From Dyella flagellata (GTDB lineage Bacteria > Pseudomonadota > Gammaproteobacteria > Xanthomonadales > Rhodanobacteraceae): DNA of 64,000 bases. Both the position numbers and the translations under genes were made by a program. Below, in pieces: positions 62,457 to 64,000 of this stretch. The notes below the pieces were generated by a model. It was not told where the DNA came from and did no database searches. It was given only the letters and a program-made list of their open reading frames with translations. Position 1 is the first letter of the stretch. Each line of letters opens with the position of its first letter. Location of the stretch: positions 44,378 to 108,377 of the forward strand of contig NZ_BSOA01000036.1 of NCBI RefSeq assembly GCF_030160275.1, given 5' to 3'.

Positions 62457-62488
62457 GGCACGTAGGAATAGATCACCGGCTCCTCGGC
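62457..62488. repeat. Second short repeat, related copy at 61207-61238
   Basis: GGCACGTAGGA-TAGATCA-GGCTC-GGC matches 26 of 32 positions between 62457-62488 and 61207-61238. Both lie next to 3' ends of minus-strand genes and near a REP element. Confidence 0.45.
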
Positions 62489-62495
62489 ATCCCGC

Positions 62496-62520
62496 CGCCG
62501 GGATGGTCATCCCAGCCTAC
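62496..62520. repeat. REP-like palindrome, copy 7 (single unit)
   Basis: CCGGGATGGTCATCCCAGCCTAC with the GTAG head read on the minus strand. The TAG of the head is the stop codon of the dsbA-like gene. No partner unit is visible. Confidence 0.75.
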
Positions 62521-63170
62521 CGCTTGGCGTTCAATTCCCGCTGCACCAGCCATTTGGTGAGATCCGACAGCTCCTTGAAACTCTGGACGTTGGCGCTGCG
62601 GTACTTGCCGTCGACCACGATGGTGGGCGTGCCATCCACGCCCCAGGTCTGGATCAGCGCCAGATCCTTCTTGATCTGCGCATTCACTTCCGGCGAATTG
62701 GCAATCTTCAGGAACTCGGTGCGGTCGGCGCCGTGATGCGCATAGAAATCCGCGATCTCGTCCATCGAATTGATCGGATACTGCTGCTTGAACTTCGCAT
62801 CGAACAGGGCATCGTGTGTCTGCTCCAGCAGGCCAAGCTTCTTCGACGCATAGTAGGCGCGCGCGAACGGCACCCAGGCGTCGTTGAACGGTGCCGGCAC
62901 CAGCTTGAATTCCACGCCCTTGGGCAACGACTTGCGCAGTTCATCGGCATACGTGGAGAACTCGGCGCAATGGATGCAGCCATAGGAGAAGACCTCCACG
63001 ACCTCGACCTTGCCGCTGCTGCTGTCACGCTGATTGGGTGCCGGCAGGGTGACGTACTGGTTGCCGTCGGTATACGGAGCGGCTGCATCGGGAGCTGCCG
63101 CGCTGCATGCCGAGGTCAGCAGCAGGCCGCACAGCAGGGTGGCGAGACGGAATCGGGCGCTCTGGAACAT
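62517..63170 (-). CDS. DsbA-family thiol:disulfide oxidoreductase
   Basis: 217 residues. Exported: signal peptide with possible lipobox-like LTSAC near residue 22. Thioredoxin-fold DsbA with active site SYGCIHC near 66-69 (CIHC) and cis-Pro loop GTPTIVVDG near 182. Makes disulfide bonds in periplasmic proteins. AGGAAG lies 5-6 bases before the ATG at 63170. Downstream of a second dsbA-type gene. Confidence 0.9.
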   Translation of the reverse strand: MFQSARFRLATLLCGLLLTSACSAAAPDAAAPYTDGNQYVTLPAPNQRDSSSGKVEVVEVFSYGCIHCAEFSTYADELRKSLPKGVEFKLVPAPFNDAWVPFARAYYASKKLGLLEQTHDALFDAKFKQQYPINSMDEIADFYAHHGADRTEFLKIANSPEVNAQIKKDLALIQTWGVDGTPTIVVDGKYRSANVQSFKELSDLTKWLVQRELNAKR

Positions 63171-63208
63171 GGTTCTTCCTAATGACAAAGCGGGTCAAAC
63201 ATCGGGAT

Positions 63209-63239
63209 TAAACAAGAAGCGCCCGGCGAACCGGGCGCT
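63209..63239 (-). terminator. Intrinsic terminator of the partial dsbA-type gene
   Basis: AGCGCCCGG-TTCG-CCGGGCGCT on the minus strand, a perfect 9-bp stem with a TTCG loop, followed by TTCTTGTTT. It lies 14 bases after the minus-strand stop at 63253. Confidence 0.85.
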
Positions 63240-63252
63240 GCGCCTACCTGGC

Positions 63253-64000
63253 CTACTTGCCCGCGGTTTCCTTGGCGACCAGCCATTTGGCCAGCTCGAT
63301 GGTCTGGGCGTAGCCGCCGGCGTCGCTCGGCGTGAATCGGTATTTGCCGTTGACGATGATCGTTGGCGTGCCTTCTACACCATACGCCTTCACCATGTCA
63401 TCGGCCCGCTTCATCTGCGTGTTGATGCTGAAGGAGTTGGCCACAGCCACGAATTGCTTGGGATCGACGCCGTACTTGCCGTAGAACTTCGCCACGTCAT
63501 CGATCGTTGGCCATGCCGATTGCGGCTTCGGGCGGCCGGTGGTGAGATCGTCGGAGGCCAGCTCGCCGCTCTTCCACACGGCATCGAACATCGCATCTTG
63601 CGTTTTATCGGCCACGCCCAGCGCCTTGGCAGCGTAGTAGGCGCGCTGAAACAGCGGGAAGTTCTCGTCCGGGCGGAACGATACCGGCAGATAGGTCATC
63701 ACCGCATTCGACGGCAGGCCCTGTTCGAGCTGGTCGACCGTGGTGTGGAAGGCGTTGCAGGCCGGGCAGGCATAGGAGAATGCCTCGGTCACCACGATCT
63801 TGTCCGGATTCCCGGTGGGCTGTTGCGGCTCGACGGTGAAGTAGTTCTTGCCTTCCACCCACTTGCCGTTGTCCACGAAGGGTTCGGCCGGCGCGGAGGG
63901 TTTGCGCGGTGCTGCCGCCGTGGCAGCCGCAGCCGGCGCGGCTGCGGTGCTAGCGGATGCCGCGGTGGAAGCGGCGGCTGGCGCCTGCGCGGTGCCGGCG
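63253..64000 (-). CDS. DsbA-family thiol:disulfide oxidoreductase, 5'-partial
   Basis: The coding frame continues past the window edge; only the C-terminal part is seen. An Ala/Pro-rich linker (about 35 residues) precedes the thioredoxin-fold DsbA domain with active site SYACPACNAFH (CPAC) and cis-Pro loop GTPTIIVNGKYRF. A GTG at 63876 would start it within the domain but the upstream frame is open and linker-like, so the real start lies outside. It precedes the shorter dsbA-like gene and is separated from it by a terminator. Confidence 0.88.
   Translation of the reverse strand, partial: AGTAQAPAAASTAASASTAAAPAAAATAAAPRKPSAPAEPFVDNGKWVEGKNYFTVEPQQPTGNPDKIVVTEAFSYACPACNAFHTTVDQLEQGLPSNAVMTYLPVSFRPDENFPLFQRAYYAAKALGVADKTQDAMFDAVWKSGELASDDLTTGRPKPQSAWPTIDDVAKFYGKYGVDPKQFVAVANSFSINTQMKRADDMVKAYGVEGTPTIIVNGKYRFTPSDAGGYAQTIELAKWLVAKETAGK

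Overview
The window reads as a piece of a high-GC gammaproteobacterial chromosome, most likely a Xanthomonadales member of the Rhodanobacteraceae type (Dyella, Luteibacter, Rhodanobacter or Frateuria). This is inferred from the Xps-like type II secretion gene order (gspE-F-G-H-I-J-K-L-M-N-D), GTAG-headed REP-like palindromes like those known in Stenotrophomonas and relatives, a monomeric isocitrate dehydrogenase, and a Clp/CRP-like site. No rRNA, tRNA, CRISPR array, transposase or phage gene was recognised. The window ends inside a dsbA-family gene.

Layout. 0-9 kb is housekeeping and small metabolism: isocitrate dehydrogenase, a TraB/GumN-like protein, aldo/keto reductase with a possible small upstream gene, a LysR regulator, an NYN-domain protein, a secreted methyltransferase-fold protein, RluE and TatD. 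9.2-23 kb is a complete, tightly overlapped type II secretion operon, followed by a second near-copy of the secretin gene behind its own 350-base leader. 23-28.3 kb holds the HrpB helicase, an extended SDR with a divergent LysR regulator, and an ArsR-like regulator. 29-31.4 kb is a secreted S53 (sedolisin/kumamolisin) protease with a PKD domain, a plausible T2SS client. 31.5-34.1 kb has a YadGH-like ABC exporter divergent from a ferredoxin-NADP reductase-like flavoprotein.

34.5-40.4 kb is a chaperone-usher fimbrial operon on the minus strand (pilin, chaperone, usher, two-domain adhesin). A small pilin-like gene on the plus strand faces its end, and a Clp/CRP-like box lies in its upstream region. 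Divergent from it, 40.7-45.1 kb is a probable six-cistron operon: a 23-codon leader, a multi-pass membrane protein, a 64-residue XRE regulator, an S33 peptidase and a NatAB-type ABC exporter. Its sigma70-like promoter is embedded in a 23-base-arm inverted repeat.

45-64 kb is mostly core: alpha/beta hydrolase with ferrochelatase, a SYLF lipid-binding protein, TatABC with a MidA-like methyltransferase, three envelope glycosyltransferase genes, CCA-adding enzyme, an NDUFA9-like SDR, the Slt lytic transglycosylase, a membrane GH17-like protein, an EEP-family nuclease/phosphatase with a small membrane protein, and two DsbA-family oxidoreductases.

The most unusual features are the tandem secretin duplication, the XRE/ABC operon with its palindromic promoter and leader ORF, and seven GTAG-headed REP-like elements. 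Four of these lie between convergent genes, and four supply the TAG stop codon of a neighbouring gene in the same reading phase.
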